The translations under genes and the position numbers were made by a program. 16,253 nucleotides of DNA, from assembly GCA_026394435.1 (NCBI GenBank), contig JAPKYG010000094.1, positions 1 through 16,253 on the forward strand, read 5' to 3'. A model generated the notes under the pieces. It was not told where the DNA came from. It searched no databases and was given only the letters and a program-made list of their open reading frames with translations. The stretch is from Methanobacteriota archaeon. Its GTDB lineage: Archaea; Thermoplasmatota; E2; DHVEG-1. Positions 1 through 6,704 of this stretch are shown piece by piece (within the stretch, counting starts at the first letter, position 1; every line of letters starts with the position of its first letter).

Positions 1-129
1 GCCGGGTTAATCCGGTATTTCGACGCAGAAGAAAAAACCGCGTTTAAGATACCACCATGGTTTGTGGTTTTTGCCTGTATTGCTACGGCAGTTGTCGTCA
101 TAGCAATCCAGATGTGGAAACCGCTCTAA
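1..129 (+). CDS. C-terminal fragment of a membrane protein (5' end outside window)
   Basis: Frame 1 is open from the first base and ends at TAA 127-129, giving the last 42 residues of a protein. An acidic/basic stretch (RYFDAEEKTAFK) is followed by IPPW and one hydrophobic segment of about 20 residues (FVVFACIATAVVVIAIQMW), then a three-residue tail KPL. This is the usual look of the last transmembrane helix of an integral membrane protein with a very short C-terminal tail. The family cannot be recognised from so little sequence. It converges on alaS, whose stop codon lies only 18 bases away, so the two genes share the terminator region. Confidence 0.6.
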   Translation, partial: AGLIRYFDAEEKTAFKIPPWFVVFACIATAVVVIAIQMWKPL

Positions 130-147
130 AATAATTATTACTCTGTT

Positions 148-1248
148 TTATTCGTGTTTTTTTAATTGCTGTATTGTGAGTTGTTTTGCTGTCTTTAGTG
201 ATTCGTTAATCTTATCACGGTTTGGCCCACCGCATTGTGTGAGTTTTGGTTTCCCGCCACCGCTGCCGCCTAGGAGTTTACCGATTTCTGAAGCAAGCGG
301 TCGCAGATCGATTTCAACATTGTCAGACGCGGCTGAGACTAGTTTTTTCCCATCATAGATATGAGCAACATACCCTGGTTCACTGATAATCGCTGCAGCT
401 ATCGTAATTGCATCAGCGTCACATTGACCGGTCACAATTTTTATGGCAGTCCCAGGAATCTGGAATGCATCATGTTGTAATCGTTCAATGGCATCCGATG
501 AAACCACTTTCTTTTGTTTCTGCGCGTTTTTCCATTCATTGAATAAATGATTGCATGCATCGACAAGACTAGGCACCGGTGTTTTGTCTTTCTTTGCCGT
601 CTCTTTCAAAAATCTTTGAATTGTTTTTTCCAGCTGATCAGAAGAGACAGAAAAGATTTTTTCTGCCCTGTGTAGTTGTTCCGCTATGTTCTCATGAAGT
701 GTGATGGGATACACTGGGGCAAGAAGCATGGTGACACGATGATACAGCTCGTTTTCTTCTTTCTGGTAGACATCCACCATCTTCCCCGCTGCGAAGGTAA
801 TTCGATTCACACCATCCTGGATACGTTCTGTTTTAAGGATACGAATTTTCTCGATTTCCTTGGTGTTGTTCAGATGTGTTCCACCACAGGCTTCCACATC
901 GATACCAGGGAGGTTCAACACACGGATCAGGTTCCCAGGCGGGACACCCCCTTGGTATAACCGGAACCCATGTTCTCGTTCTGCATCATTCCTTTCCATT
1001 ACCTTTTTTTGAATAGGAACCGCTTGTCTCACAAACTCGTTTGCTATGCTTTCGATTTTTTTTATCTCATCGTCAGCAATCGGTTTGTAATGAGCAAAAT
1101 CAAACCTGGCTTCCGTCACCCCGAGTTGTGAACCAGCCTGCCAGATATGCTCCCCAAACAATCTGCGGAGGGCACCGTTCACCACGTGTGTACCGGTGTG
1201 ATGTTTCATGAGTGTATAGCGATGGTCCCAGTCGAGTTTCCCGTGCAC
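148..1248 (-). CDS. alaS: Alanyl-tRNA synthetase, C-terminal part (editing core and C-Ala domain), after in-frame TAG
   Basis: This is the second part of archaeal AlaRS, 366 residues if read from GTG at 1248. It opens with the conserved junction HGKLDWDHRYTLMKHH of archaeal AlaRS. It carries both halves of the editing-site zinc motif: HHTGTH (His17, His21 of this fragment) and CGGTH (Cys121, His125). These deacylate mischarged Ser/Gly-tRNA(Ala). The C-terminal C-Ala domain ends with a glycine-rich GGSGGGKP segment. All expected residues are intact, so there is no sign of decay after the stop. The part lies in the same frame as the upstream portion, separated only by TAG (1252-1254) and ACA (1249-1251). 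GTG 1248 is a possible restart, with only a weak purine-rich GGGAT before it. Alternatives are a genuine two-subunit enzyme like the split AlaRS known in Nanoarchaeum equitans, readthrough of TAG, or a recent nonsense mutation or base-call error. Its identity as AlaRS is certain; its mode of expression is not. Confidence 0.9.
   Translation of the reverse strand: MHGKLDWDHRYTLMKHHTGTHVVNGALRRLFGEHIWQAGSQLGVTEARFDFAHYKPIADDEIKKIESIANEFVRQAVPIQKKVMERNDAEREHGFRLYQGGVPPGNLIRVLNLPGIDVEACGGTHLNNTKEIEKIRILKTERIQDGVNRITFAAGKMVDVYQKEENELYHRVTMLLAPVYPITLHENIAEQLHRAEKIFSVSSDQLEKTIQRFLKETAKKDKTPVPSLVDACNHLFNEWKNAQKQKKVVSSDAIERLQHDAFQIPGTAIKIVTGQCDADAITIAAAIISEPGYVAHIYDGKKLVSAASDNVEIDLRPLASEIGKLLGGSGGGKPKLTQCGGPNRDKINESLKTAKQLTIQQLKKHE
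157..163 (+). terminator. Oligo-T run, possible archaeal terminator
   Basis: Seven consecutive T on the + strand start 28 bases after the stop of the partial membrane-protein gene. Archaeal RNA polymerase commonly terminates at such T-runs without a strong hairpin. The run also encodes the Lys-Lys at the end of alaS on the other strand, so it may be coincidental. Confidence 0.35.
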
Positions 1249-1251
1249 TGT

Positions 1252-1254
1252 CTA
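1252..1254 (-). other. alaS: In-frame amber (TAG) codon interrupting alaS
   Basis: Reading the minus strand, the codons are AAT GTG GGA TAG ACA GTG CAC GGG. The frame before and after is the same and both sides match archaeal AlaRS without a gap, so TAG replaces exactly one sense codon. CAG, AAG, GAG and other codons are one base away. The residue lies in a turn of the editing domain just before the conserved DW. Confidence 0.9.
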
Positions 1255-2883
1255 TCCCACATTCACTGGATGTTCTAGGACATGGATGATGGAGTCTGCT
1301 GCTTTCTCGACATGTAAAACCTGGATAGGTTTCCCCGAAACGATCAGGACTCCTTTGTCTGCTGGCTGTCCGCCACCCTCCGGGTAGAACGCAGTTTTAT
1401 TCAGGATCACCTCCGTCCCCCGTGCTGTGGTTTGTTTCCAGAGAATCGTCGCATCGAATTCCTTCGTGTAATGGTCATCGTAATAGAGATGGTGCGTTGG
1501 AGGAAGATCGGTGCGCACATCTGCTGTTTCTTCTTCTGGTTTTTCATGGGAATGCAGTTCTGCAATCATGGAATCAAAATTCAGCGGAATAGTGACCGGG
1601 ATGTTTTCTTTCTGTGCGATATTTTGAACAACATCAGGAGGCATCCCATGGGTATCATACAACATTATTAATGCGTTGGGATCGATGGTTTGTTTTTCTT
1701 TCAGAATCCGTTTAATAAGTCCTTCTCCTTTTGAGAGGGTATCGGAGAAACGTCTTGTCTCAATGTCGAGAATCTCACCAACTTGATCCTTGCGTTTCTT
1801 AAGCGATGGGAATTCTTTTCCAAGATAGTCCAACTGCTGTTCAACAAGTTGTCTTATGGTAAGATCAAGCTGTAATTTTTCAACGAATCTGATCGATCTT
1901 CGAATGATTAATCGTGCAAGGTACCCTGCTTTCACGTTTGAGGGTACGATACCATCACCAAGCATGAACGAAAGGCATTTGGTGTGGTCTGCAAGAGCGT
2001 AGATGCTTCCTTTATCTGATGTATCTTTTATCGTGTCGAGCAGGAATTTTAGCATCTTTGGAACCGCGGTCTCATACACCGTTGGTGTTCCGGTCGTAAA
2101 CCATGCGATTCGTTCCAATCCATAGCCTGTATCAACGATGTTCAATGGGTTTGGTGCGTAGTGTTTGTCTTCGAGGATGGTTCCGCCATGTTCATCTTCT
2201 TTCATGTTCATGAACACAAGGGTCGCTATTTCCAGTCCACCAGCTAGGACCTCAACACAGGGTCCTGCGTTTCCCCCGCCAATCCAGAGCTGTTCCTTGT
2301 AATTGATTGCTTCTCTGGGGATCCCGATTTTTGTTCTGAAAAACTCGTCACAGTATGCAACTGTTTCTTCTTTCCAGTAGATTTCATCGATATTTTTATT
2401 AAACGCATGGTGTCCCATCATCTCAAACGTGGTGAGATGTCGTCCACTCTTTCCTACTTCATCAAGGTCATTGAGTCGAATACATGGCTGTGAGATGACC
2501 AACGGGTTCGCTGGTGGGGGAACCATTCCTGATGTCACATGAGGTTGAAAATCCGCAATCGAGGCAATAGTGAGGTAAATATCGGAGCGCCACCGGGCAA
2601 TTACCGGGCAGCGTTGTCCGGTTTCAGGGTAATGAAGCAGTGAATGACCATGTTTTTCAAAAAAAGAAAGAAAGCTTTCTCTGACTTCTGCGAGTGTCAA
2701 TGGTTTTTTTGCAAGAGAATTACCGATGAAATTAAACTTCACACAGGGTTGATCCCCACAGAACTCTGTATGGGTATCTAGTGTCCAAAAATAATCACCG
2801 CATGCTTTGCATTTCTTTCTAAGATATCCATTGGTGTGAAAGAATTGTAAGTCATATTCCTTCTGCATGGTTGATTCAGTCAT
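1252..2883 (-). CDS. alaS: Alanyl-tRNA synthetase, N-terminal part (zinc module, catalytic and tRNA-binding domains), ends at in-frame TAG
   Basis: This part charges tRNA(Ala) with alanine in the cytosol. From ATG 2883 it gives 543 residues: an archaeal N-terminal zinc module (CKACG...FCGDQPC), and a class II catalytic core with the motif 1 region (FEMMGHHAFN) and motif 3 (GYGLERIAWF). The helical tRNA-recognition domain comes next, then the start of the editing domain with its beta-barrel signature TAFYPEGGGQPADKG. It stops after HPVNVG at TAG 1252-1254, inside the editing domain, where homologues continue with one residue and then the V-x-G-x-DW junction. Joined through the TAG the enzyme would be about 911 residues, normal for archaeal AlaRS. 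ATG 2883 is preferred because MTESTMQKEYDLQFF aligns with the usual N-terminus; the longer frame from TTG 2931 adds 16 residues of no known match. A TATA palindrome lies upstream. Confidence 0.93.
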   Translation of the reverse strand: MTESTMQKEYDLQFFHTNGYLRKKCKACGDYFWTLDTHTEFCGDQPCVKFNFIGNSLAKKPLTLAEVRESFLSFFEKHGHSLLHYPETGQRCPVIARWRSDIYLTIASIADFQPHVTSGMVPPPANPLVISQPCIRLNDLDEVGKSGRHLTTFEMMGHHAFNKNIDEIYWKEETVAYCDEFFRTKIGIPREAINYKEQLWIGGGNAGPCVEVLAGGLEIATLVFMNMKEDEHGGTILEDKHYAPNPLNIVDTGYGLERIAWFTTGTPTVYETAVPKMLKFLLDTIKDTSDKGSIYALADHTKCLSFMLGDGIVPSNVKAGYLARLIIRRSIRFVEKLQLDLTIRQLVEQQLDYLGKEFPSLKKRKDQVGEILDIETRRFSDTLSKGEGLIKRILKEKQTIDPNALIMLYDTHGMPPDVVQNIAQKENIPVTIPLNFDSMIAELHSHEKPEEETADVRTDLPPTHHLYYDDHYTKEFDATILWKQTTARGTEVILNKTAFYPEGGGQPADKGVLIVSGKPIQVLHVEKAADSIIHVLEHPVNVG

Positions 2884-2956
2884 AGATCCTGACTGGTCTG
2901 GAATAGACAAAAGGTTTAAAGTTTTATTCAATTACCGAACAATAGGCTTAATTTAT

Positions 2957-2968
2957 CCTTTATAAAGG
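2957..2968 (-). promoter_or_regulatory. Probable alaS promoter: palindromic TATA element
   Basis: CCTTTATAAAGG is a perfect 12-base palindrome containing a TTTATAAA box. Its centre is about 31 bases before TTG 2931 and 80 before the preferred ATG 2883. Transcription would therefore begin near 2936 and give a leader of about 50 bases for the ATG start. The 150-base gap to the protease gene upstream holds no other recognisable feature. Confidence 0.5.
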
Positions 2969-3069
2969 AGTCTAACCCTGTTGCCCTTCGAGGTATTTTT
3001 ATCTGGAAAAAAATAATATATTTGGTATTTATTTGTCCATTTAAGCTAAATAAATACAATTTTATCGGT

Positions 3070-3075
3070 AAAAAA
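3070..3075 (-). terminator. Oligo-T run after the cysteine protease gene
   Basis: Six T on the minus strand begin 7 bases after the protease stop codon (3083-3085). They suit a T-run archaeal terminator. No hairpin is needed or obvious. Confidence 0.4.
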
Positions 3076-3082
3076 GATATTT

Positions 3083-4186
3083 TTAGGTAATGAGATAGAT
3101 ATCGACGATATCTATTGATGAGTTGTTGTGGTCGTTTGTTGCTTTAACTTTTAGTGTGTGGAGCCCTTGGGTCGTTTGGAGTTGCCAGCTGAAGGGTGCT
3201 TCCGTGTCAACGGATTGCGAAACATCGTCAATGAAGAATTCCACTGAATTGGTATTTTCAGCTGTAACTTGTACAGTGAGGGGTCCAAGAATTCGTGCAG
3301 CTGCTTTCTGTATGGGGAGTTTTTTAAAAAGTGTTGGGATTCCTCTGCCAAAGAGATAGGTGTGATAGTAGAGCAGTGTTTCAAGGTGTACTATCGGGAC
3401 ATTCGGTTTGAGGTTTCCATAAATTCCTTCGATGTACATGACACCGGTGCCTTTGCCGTTCCATTCTGCGATCAAGTCTGCATCATAGGACATGTGGAAC
3501 CAACCATCCTCTCCCCATTTTGTGCCCCAGCTGTTTTTTACAATCCAGCATTGCTGACTATCATTGTATCCAACGATGGTCACGACATGTCCACCAACGT
3601 GTGGTCCCCATCGGTGATGGTAGACCCCTCCGAGGTACCACATGAAATCTTCCCATACGCTGATACAGATGATGAGTGGGCCATGTTGTATTAATGCTTG
3701 CTTTATACTGGTGATGTTATGGTCGACCCATCCCCACTCTGTTATTTTGACAGTCCGGTTTTCCCATCCTGGGAGGCTTTCAAAGGGGTAATCAAAGTCT
3801 CGATGGGGGTCAGGGTAGCATCCTTCATCAGGGACGCCATGGTCGATGAGGTAGTTTGCTGCATTTATAAGGTTCACCCCTCCTCGTTGAATGCTTCCTC
3901 CTGCGTAGAAAAATAAATGATTTTCTGATAGATCTGGATTATAGATTTCCTTGAGTTGGTATTGCATTTTTGTTTCCAGTGCGGCACAGAAAGCAAACGT
4001 CTCACAGGTTGGTGCGGGTGATTGATCCCTGATTGGTGTGGTATAATCAGTTCCGTTGATATCATGCCAGCTGAAAGAAGCTGGTAAATCATCTGTGACT
4101 ACAGCTGAACAAATTTTTACGACACTTACTGATGTTACAGGAAGTACAAAAAGTAATGTCAAGATCAAGACAATAATTTTCTTCAT
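3083..4186 (-). CDS. Secreted papain-family (C1A) cysteine protease with Ig-like C-terminal domain
   Basis: An extracellular endopeptidase of 367 residues. Residues 1-28 form a signal peptide (MKK, hydrophobic core, then ICSA). The peptidase domain (about 34-247) has the oxyanion-hole Gln55, catalytic Cys61 exactly six residues on, catalytic His200 in GGHVVTIVGY, and Asn218 in WIVKNSWGTKWGEDGW. The usual CGSCW around the nucleophile is replaced by PAPTCETF, so the Cys-Gly-Ser sequence and the Trp after the nucleophile are missing. Mature sequence follows the signal almost at once, so the I29 inhibitory propeptide of many papains is absent. A linker with YLFGRGIPTLF leads to an Ig-like domain (about 295-367: VEFFIDDVSQSVDTEAPFSW), probably for surface or substrate attachment. 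An AAGGGAT sequence precedes ATG 4186. The gene is divergent from the short ORF at 4377. Secreted C1 proteases are reported from sediment MBG-D archaea, which fits. Confidence 0.9.
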   Translation of the reverse strand: MKKIIVLILTLLFVLPVTSVSVVKICSAVVTDDLPASFSWHDINGTDYTTPIRDQSPAPTCETFAFCAALETKMQYQLKEIYNPDLSENHLFFYAGGSIQRGGVNLINAANYLIDHGVPDEGCYPDPHRDFDYPFESLPGWENRTVKITEWGWVDHNITSIKQALIQHGPLIICISVWEDFMWYLGGVYHHRWGPHVGGHVVTIVGYNDSQQCWIVKNSWGTKWGEDGWFHMSYDADLIAEWNGKGTGVMYIEGIYGNLKPNVPIVHLETLLYYHTYLFGRGIPTLFKKLPIQKAAARILGPLTVQVTAENTNSVEFFIDDVSQSVDTEAPFSWQLQTTQGLHTLKVKATNDHNNSSIDIVDIYLIT

Positions 4187-4221
4187 CTATATCCCTTAAT
4201 TACTGTAATATAATTGTTAAC

Positions 4222-4232
4222 CTTTATATTAA
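4222..4232 (-). promoter_or_regulatory. Probable TATA box of the cysteine protease gene
   Basis: On the minus strand the sequence reads TTAATATAAAGG. It is centred about 40 bases before ATG 4186, predicting a leader of roughly 15 bases that contains the AAGGGAT ribosome-binding sequence. Confidence 0.45.
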
Positions 4233-4299
4233 TTGTCCTTATGGGTTCACCATTAACCTGTTGTAGGTAACTTAATATATCTATCTTTACAACAAGATG

Positions 4300-4312
4300 G
4301 GGAACACCTCCT
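4300..4312 (+). other. Anti-Shine-Dalgarno-like sequence between divergent genes
   Basis: GGGAACACCTCCT closely resembles the 3' end of archaeal 16S rRNA (GGATCACCTCCT). It lies in the 190-base gap between the protease and the short ORF. Read on the minus strand it is a full Shine-Dalgarno AGGAGGTG, but no start codon with a lasting frame follows. Just upstream are 7-base inverted arms TGTTGTA (4259-4265) and TACAACA (4288-4294). Its meaning is unknown. Confidence 0.3.
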
Positions 4313-4344
4313 GTAGTAAAATTCATATAATTTTAATAAAAATG

Positions 4345-4352
4345 TATAAATA
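4345..4352 (+). promoter_or_regulatory. TATA box of the short membrane-anchored ORF
   Basis: TATAAATA is centred about 29 bases before ATG 4377. This spacing predicts transcription starting at or just before the ATG, that is, a leaderless mRNA, which is common in archaea. No ribosome-binding sequence precedes the ATG, in agreement. Confidence 0.5.
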
Positions 4353-4376
4353 ATAACATTAACCTTTTCACCCATA

Positions 4377-4628
4377 ATGCAGGTAAGCCCAAGGATGAAA
4401 AAGATAGGAACCACCATCATTGTCATAATATTCATCCTAGAAGTAATCATCGGTGTATTCCTTATTTCAACTATAGGATACATTCAAGCACCGGAAGCAA
4501 CCGTAAAATTACAGTTTCTCAACATCACCACTGACAACATCGTTCTCCGCGAAGCGAAAATAAGCCTACGCTCTAGGAAAATGTTTACAGTTTTATCTTT
4601 AGAATGTACGCGCTTGGTTGTTACATAA
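4377..4628 (+). CDS. Short membrane-anchored protein, probably a truncated remnant
   Basis: The ORF gives 83 residues. After MQVSPRMKK comes one strongly hydrophobic segment (about 11-33, IGTTIIVIIFILEVIIGVFLIST). It is followed by IGYIQAPEATVKLQFLNITTDNIVLREAKISL, and then by a basic, unrelated-looking tail (RSRKMFTVLSLECTRLVVT) to TAA 4626-4628. The first 65 residues look like the start of a larger anchored protein with an LEA14-like beta-sandwich outside the membrane, as in a group of archaeal hypothetical proteins I recall but cannot check here. The frame then seems to lose that fold. It has a good TATA box and is probably transcribed. Either it is a 3'-truncated gene, or a small intact protein. 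The VCBS-repeat gene starts 50 bases later with its own promoter. Confidence 0.5.
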   Translation: MQVSPRMKKIGTTIIVIIFILEVIIGVFLISTIGYIQAPEATVKLQFLNITTDNIVLREAKISLRSRKMFTVLSLECTRLVVT

Positions 4629-4639
4629 GGAACGATAGA

Positions 4640-4648
4640 TTTATATGA
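4640..4648 (+). promoter_or_regulatory. TATA box of the VCBS-repeat gene
   Basis: ATTTATATGA lies about 35 bases before ATG 4679, predicting a leader of about 10 bases containing GGGGT (4671-4675) as ribosome-binding sequence. A second AT-rich box (TTTAAATATA, 4658-4667) is too close to the start to be the main promoter. Confidence 0.4.
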
Positions 4649-4678
4649 GGTTAAGTCTTTAAATATAATAGGGGTAAT

Positions 4679-5911
4679 ATGAAGAAATTAATTCCTAGTA
4701 TCACGATAGTCTTGATTGTATCGATGAGTAGTATAGGGATTACAAATGCATTCAGCTACTCCAATAATACCGATACAAAAGCATCAACTCAGGCTACGAG
4801 CAATGAATATGGTCTCCAGTGGATGATGGAGTATGGGAACAGTGCTTGGACAGACGCACGCTATCAAGGACCGCAACCGATTGGAGACAGTGATAACGAT
4901 GGGAAGAATGAGCTGCTCATCAGTGGAAGGGATTGTGCCATCCGTGTTATGAAATGGGATGAAAACGAGCAGACGTATTCGCAGGTTCGTGCATTGCATC
5001 CGCCGTTCTATCCGTTCGTACACTGTGATGCTGGTGGGATGGCAATTGGTGATGTGACGAATGATGGGAAAAATGAGATTGCTGCGACGTGGTACACAGC
5101 GTTTTATACATATTTCGCGGGTAAATATTGGTTAAGAGGAATGAATCCCTGGATTTTCTTTAATAATGGTGGCAGTGCTGATTGTCTTATCGGGGATTGT
5201 GATAACGACGGGAAAAATGAGTTAATTTTAAGCGGTGGTGGTAGCTGGTACACGTCAAGTCCAGTTGGTGAAATCACGGTGTTTCGATGGAATGGGTTGT
5301 TTCTTAAAAAAGTAGCGGAGTGGAAGGATCCTAATGTGGATGGCTACGTGTACATGGCTGGCCTTGGTGATGTCGATGAGGATGGACAAAATGAGATTGT
5401 CTGTGCCTATGAGAATAAGGTTCTTGCGTTGAATTGGGATGCCCAAAACAACGTATTTGTTCCCAGTGAAATTTTAAAAAATTATCATGGGCAAGACTCC
5501 CCGTTTGGAGTGGTATGTAAAGATTGTGATAATGATGGGAAAGCAGAGGTCCTTCTCAGCTATTACGGTCCTCATATTACTATTTTTAAATGGAATGGGA
5601 CCGGATATGCAACACAATTTAATCTCGTTTGGCCTAGCGGAGATCCGGTGATTGAAGGAATCGATGTCGGTGATACCGATAACGATGGACTCAATGAAGT
5701 ATGTGCAGGAGCTGGGGTGACTCATATCTTGCAATGGAATGGGACGACCTATGTTGAAGAAGCGGTGCTTCCTACCTTTGGCTGGATGGCAGTTGTTTGC
5801 ATCGGAGATTGTGACAATGACGGGAAAAACGAAATAAACGCAGGGAATGTTGATGTGAATCAAGGGCAGAATTACACGGAATGGGTTTTTAAATACGGTT
5901 GGGAGACATGA
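4679..5911 (+). CDS. Secreted FG-GAP/VCBS-repeat protein, probable seven-bladed beta-propeller
   Basis: The protein has 410 residues. Residues 1-25 are a signal peptide (MKK, then a hydrophobic core ending ITNAFS). The rest is seven repeats of about 50 residues, each with a calcium-binding loop of the D-x-D-x-D-G-x-x-E type. The loops read GDSDNDGKNE, GDVTNDGKNE, GDCDNDGKNE, GDVDEDGQNE, KDCDNDGKAE, GDTDNDGLNE and GDCDNDGKNE. The loops are followed by strands containing KWDE, FRWNG, LNWDA, FKWNG and LQWNG. Seven such units fit one closed beta-propeller of the integrin/FG-GAP kind, acting outside the cell. No catalytic residues or membrane anchor are visible after the signal peptide, so binding or adhesion is more likely than catalysis. 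The protein ends directly after the seventh loop (EWVFKYGWET). It is transcribed alone and is followed by an oligo-T terminator. Confidence 0.85.
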   Translation: MKKLIPSITIVLIVSMSSIGITNAFSYSNNTDTKASTQATSNEYGLQWMMEYGNSAWTDARYQGPQPIGDSDNDGKNELLISGRDCAIRVMKWDENEQTYSQVRALHPPFYPFVHCDAGGMAIGDVTNDGKNEIAATWYTAFYTYFAGKYWLRGMNPWIFFNNGGSADCLIGDCDNDGKNELILSGGGSWYTSSPVGEITVFRWNGLFLKKVAEWKDPNVDGYVYMAGLGDVDEDGQNEIVCAYENKVLALNWDAQNNVFVPSEILKNYHGQDSPFGVVCKDCDNDGKAEVLLSYYGPHITIFKWNGTGYATQFNLVWPSGDPVIEGIDVGDTDNDGLNEVCAGAGVTHILQWNGTTYVEEAVLPTFGWMAVVCIGDCDNDGKNEINAGNVDVNQGQNYTEWVFKYGWET

Positions 5912-5921
5912 TTCAGAGCTG

Positions 5922-5933
5922 TTTTTTTTCTTT
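5922..5933 (+). terminator. Oligo-T terminator of the VCBS-repeat gene
   Basis: Eight T, one C and three T begin 10 bases after the TGA stop of the VCBS-repeat gene, preceded by the short GC-containing CAGAGCTG. This is a typical archaeal T-run terminator. Confidence 0.6.
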
Positions 5934-5953
5934 GTAGGAACTTATTAATAGAT

Positions 5954-5973
5954 TGTCGATATATCTATCGACA
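5954..5973 (+). promoter_or_regulatory. Perfect inverted repeat over the TATA box of the XRE operon; probable operator
   Basis: TGTCGATA and TATCGACA are perfect 8-base inverted arms separated by TATC, and the GATATATC centre supplies the TATA element. The centre is about 34 bases before ATG 5997, so a dimeric repressor bound here would block TBP. The first gene of the operon encodes a helix-turn-helix protein, so self-repression is the natural inference. Confidence 0.55.
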
Positions 5974-5996
5974 TTCATGGTAGGTTCTTGGAGATT

Positions 5997-6698
5997 ATGG
6001 GCGTTAAGGAAGTACTAGCAGAAAAAATCGCAGGGGAGATCACCCTGAGTCCAAAACCGGGGGAAACGCTCCGCAAATGGCGAACTACGTTTAATATCGC
6101 TCAAGCGGAGCTTGCTCATTTTTTAGGTGTTGCCCAAAGCGTGATTAGTGATTATGAGTCTGGGAGACGGAAATCACCTGGAATTCATTCCGTAAAAAAG
6201 ATAGTTGTCGCATTCTTGGAAATCGATGAAAAGAAACACGGCGGCACTGTCATCCAGCAATATCAGTTCATGGTAAAAACACAAGACGGCATCATTGACA
6301 TCATGGAATATCCTTATTCGATTCCTGTTGAGAAACTGATAAAAGAAATCGATGGAAAGGTGGTCACCTCCTCAAGCATCAGCCTTGACCGCGCTATAAA
6401 AGGGTTTACGCTTATCGATGGCATTGAGACGATTAAGACGCTTACGTCGGCAAACTACCCGAACCTCTATGGATGGAGCACAGAGCGGGCGTTGATTTTT
6501 ACGAAAATCCAGTTCGGTCGAGGCCCGATGATTGCGATCCGGATTCATCCAGTGAAACCATCCCTTGTGGTGTACCATCAACCAGGGAGCGTGGACCCAC
6601 TCGCGGTACAGCTCGCAGAACGGGAGAACATGCCGTTGGTGATCACGGAGATGCCCCTGGAAGAACTACGGAAAAAACTGGTTTTGCTTGGGAAGTGA
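5997..6698 (+). CDS. XRE-family helix-turn-helix transcriptional regulator (archaeal COG1709-like)
   Basis: The regulator has 233 residues from ATG 5997. Residues about 22-75 form a lambda-repressor-type HTH (TLRKWRTTFNIAQAELAHFLGVAQSVISDYESGRRKSPG), with the recognition helix around GVAQSVISDYESG. The C-terminal ~150 residues (IIDIMEYPYSIPVEKLIKEIDGKVVTSS... to LPLEELRKKL-type end) look like the ligand-binding or dimerisation domain of archaeal predicted regulators placed in COG1709; that assignment is from memory. ATG 5997 has GGAG just upstream (5990-5993); the frame can be extended to TTG 5988, which would leave almost no leader. The palindrome over its TATA box suggests autoregulation. 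The zinc-finger gene begins 6 bases after its stop, so the two are co-translated. Confidence 0.82.
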   Translation: MGVKEVLAEKIAGEITLSPKPGETLRKWRTTFNIAQAELAHFLGVAQSVISDYESGRRKSPGIHSVKKIVVAFLEIDEKKHGGTVIQQYQFMVKTQDGIIDIMEYPYSIPVEKLIKEIDGKVVTSSSISLDRAIKGFTLIDGIETIKTLTSANYPNLYGWSTERALIFTKIQFGRGPMIAIRIHPVKPSLVVYHQPGSVDPLAVQLAERENMPLVITEMPLEELRKKLVLLGK

Positions 6699-6704
6699 AG
6701 ACAT

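Noticed and set aside
3095..3115. Perfect 21-base palindrome (10-base arms around one A) near the end of the cysteine protease gene.
   Set aside because: It encodes the strand IDIVDIY in frame, where alternating GAT and ATC codons give a palindrome by themselves; no T-run follows at once. It shares TATCGAC with the XRE operator but not its spacing.
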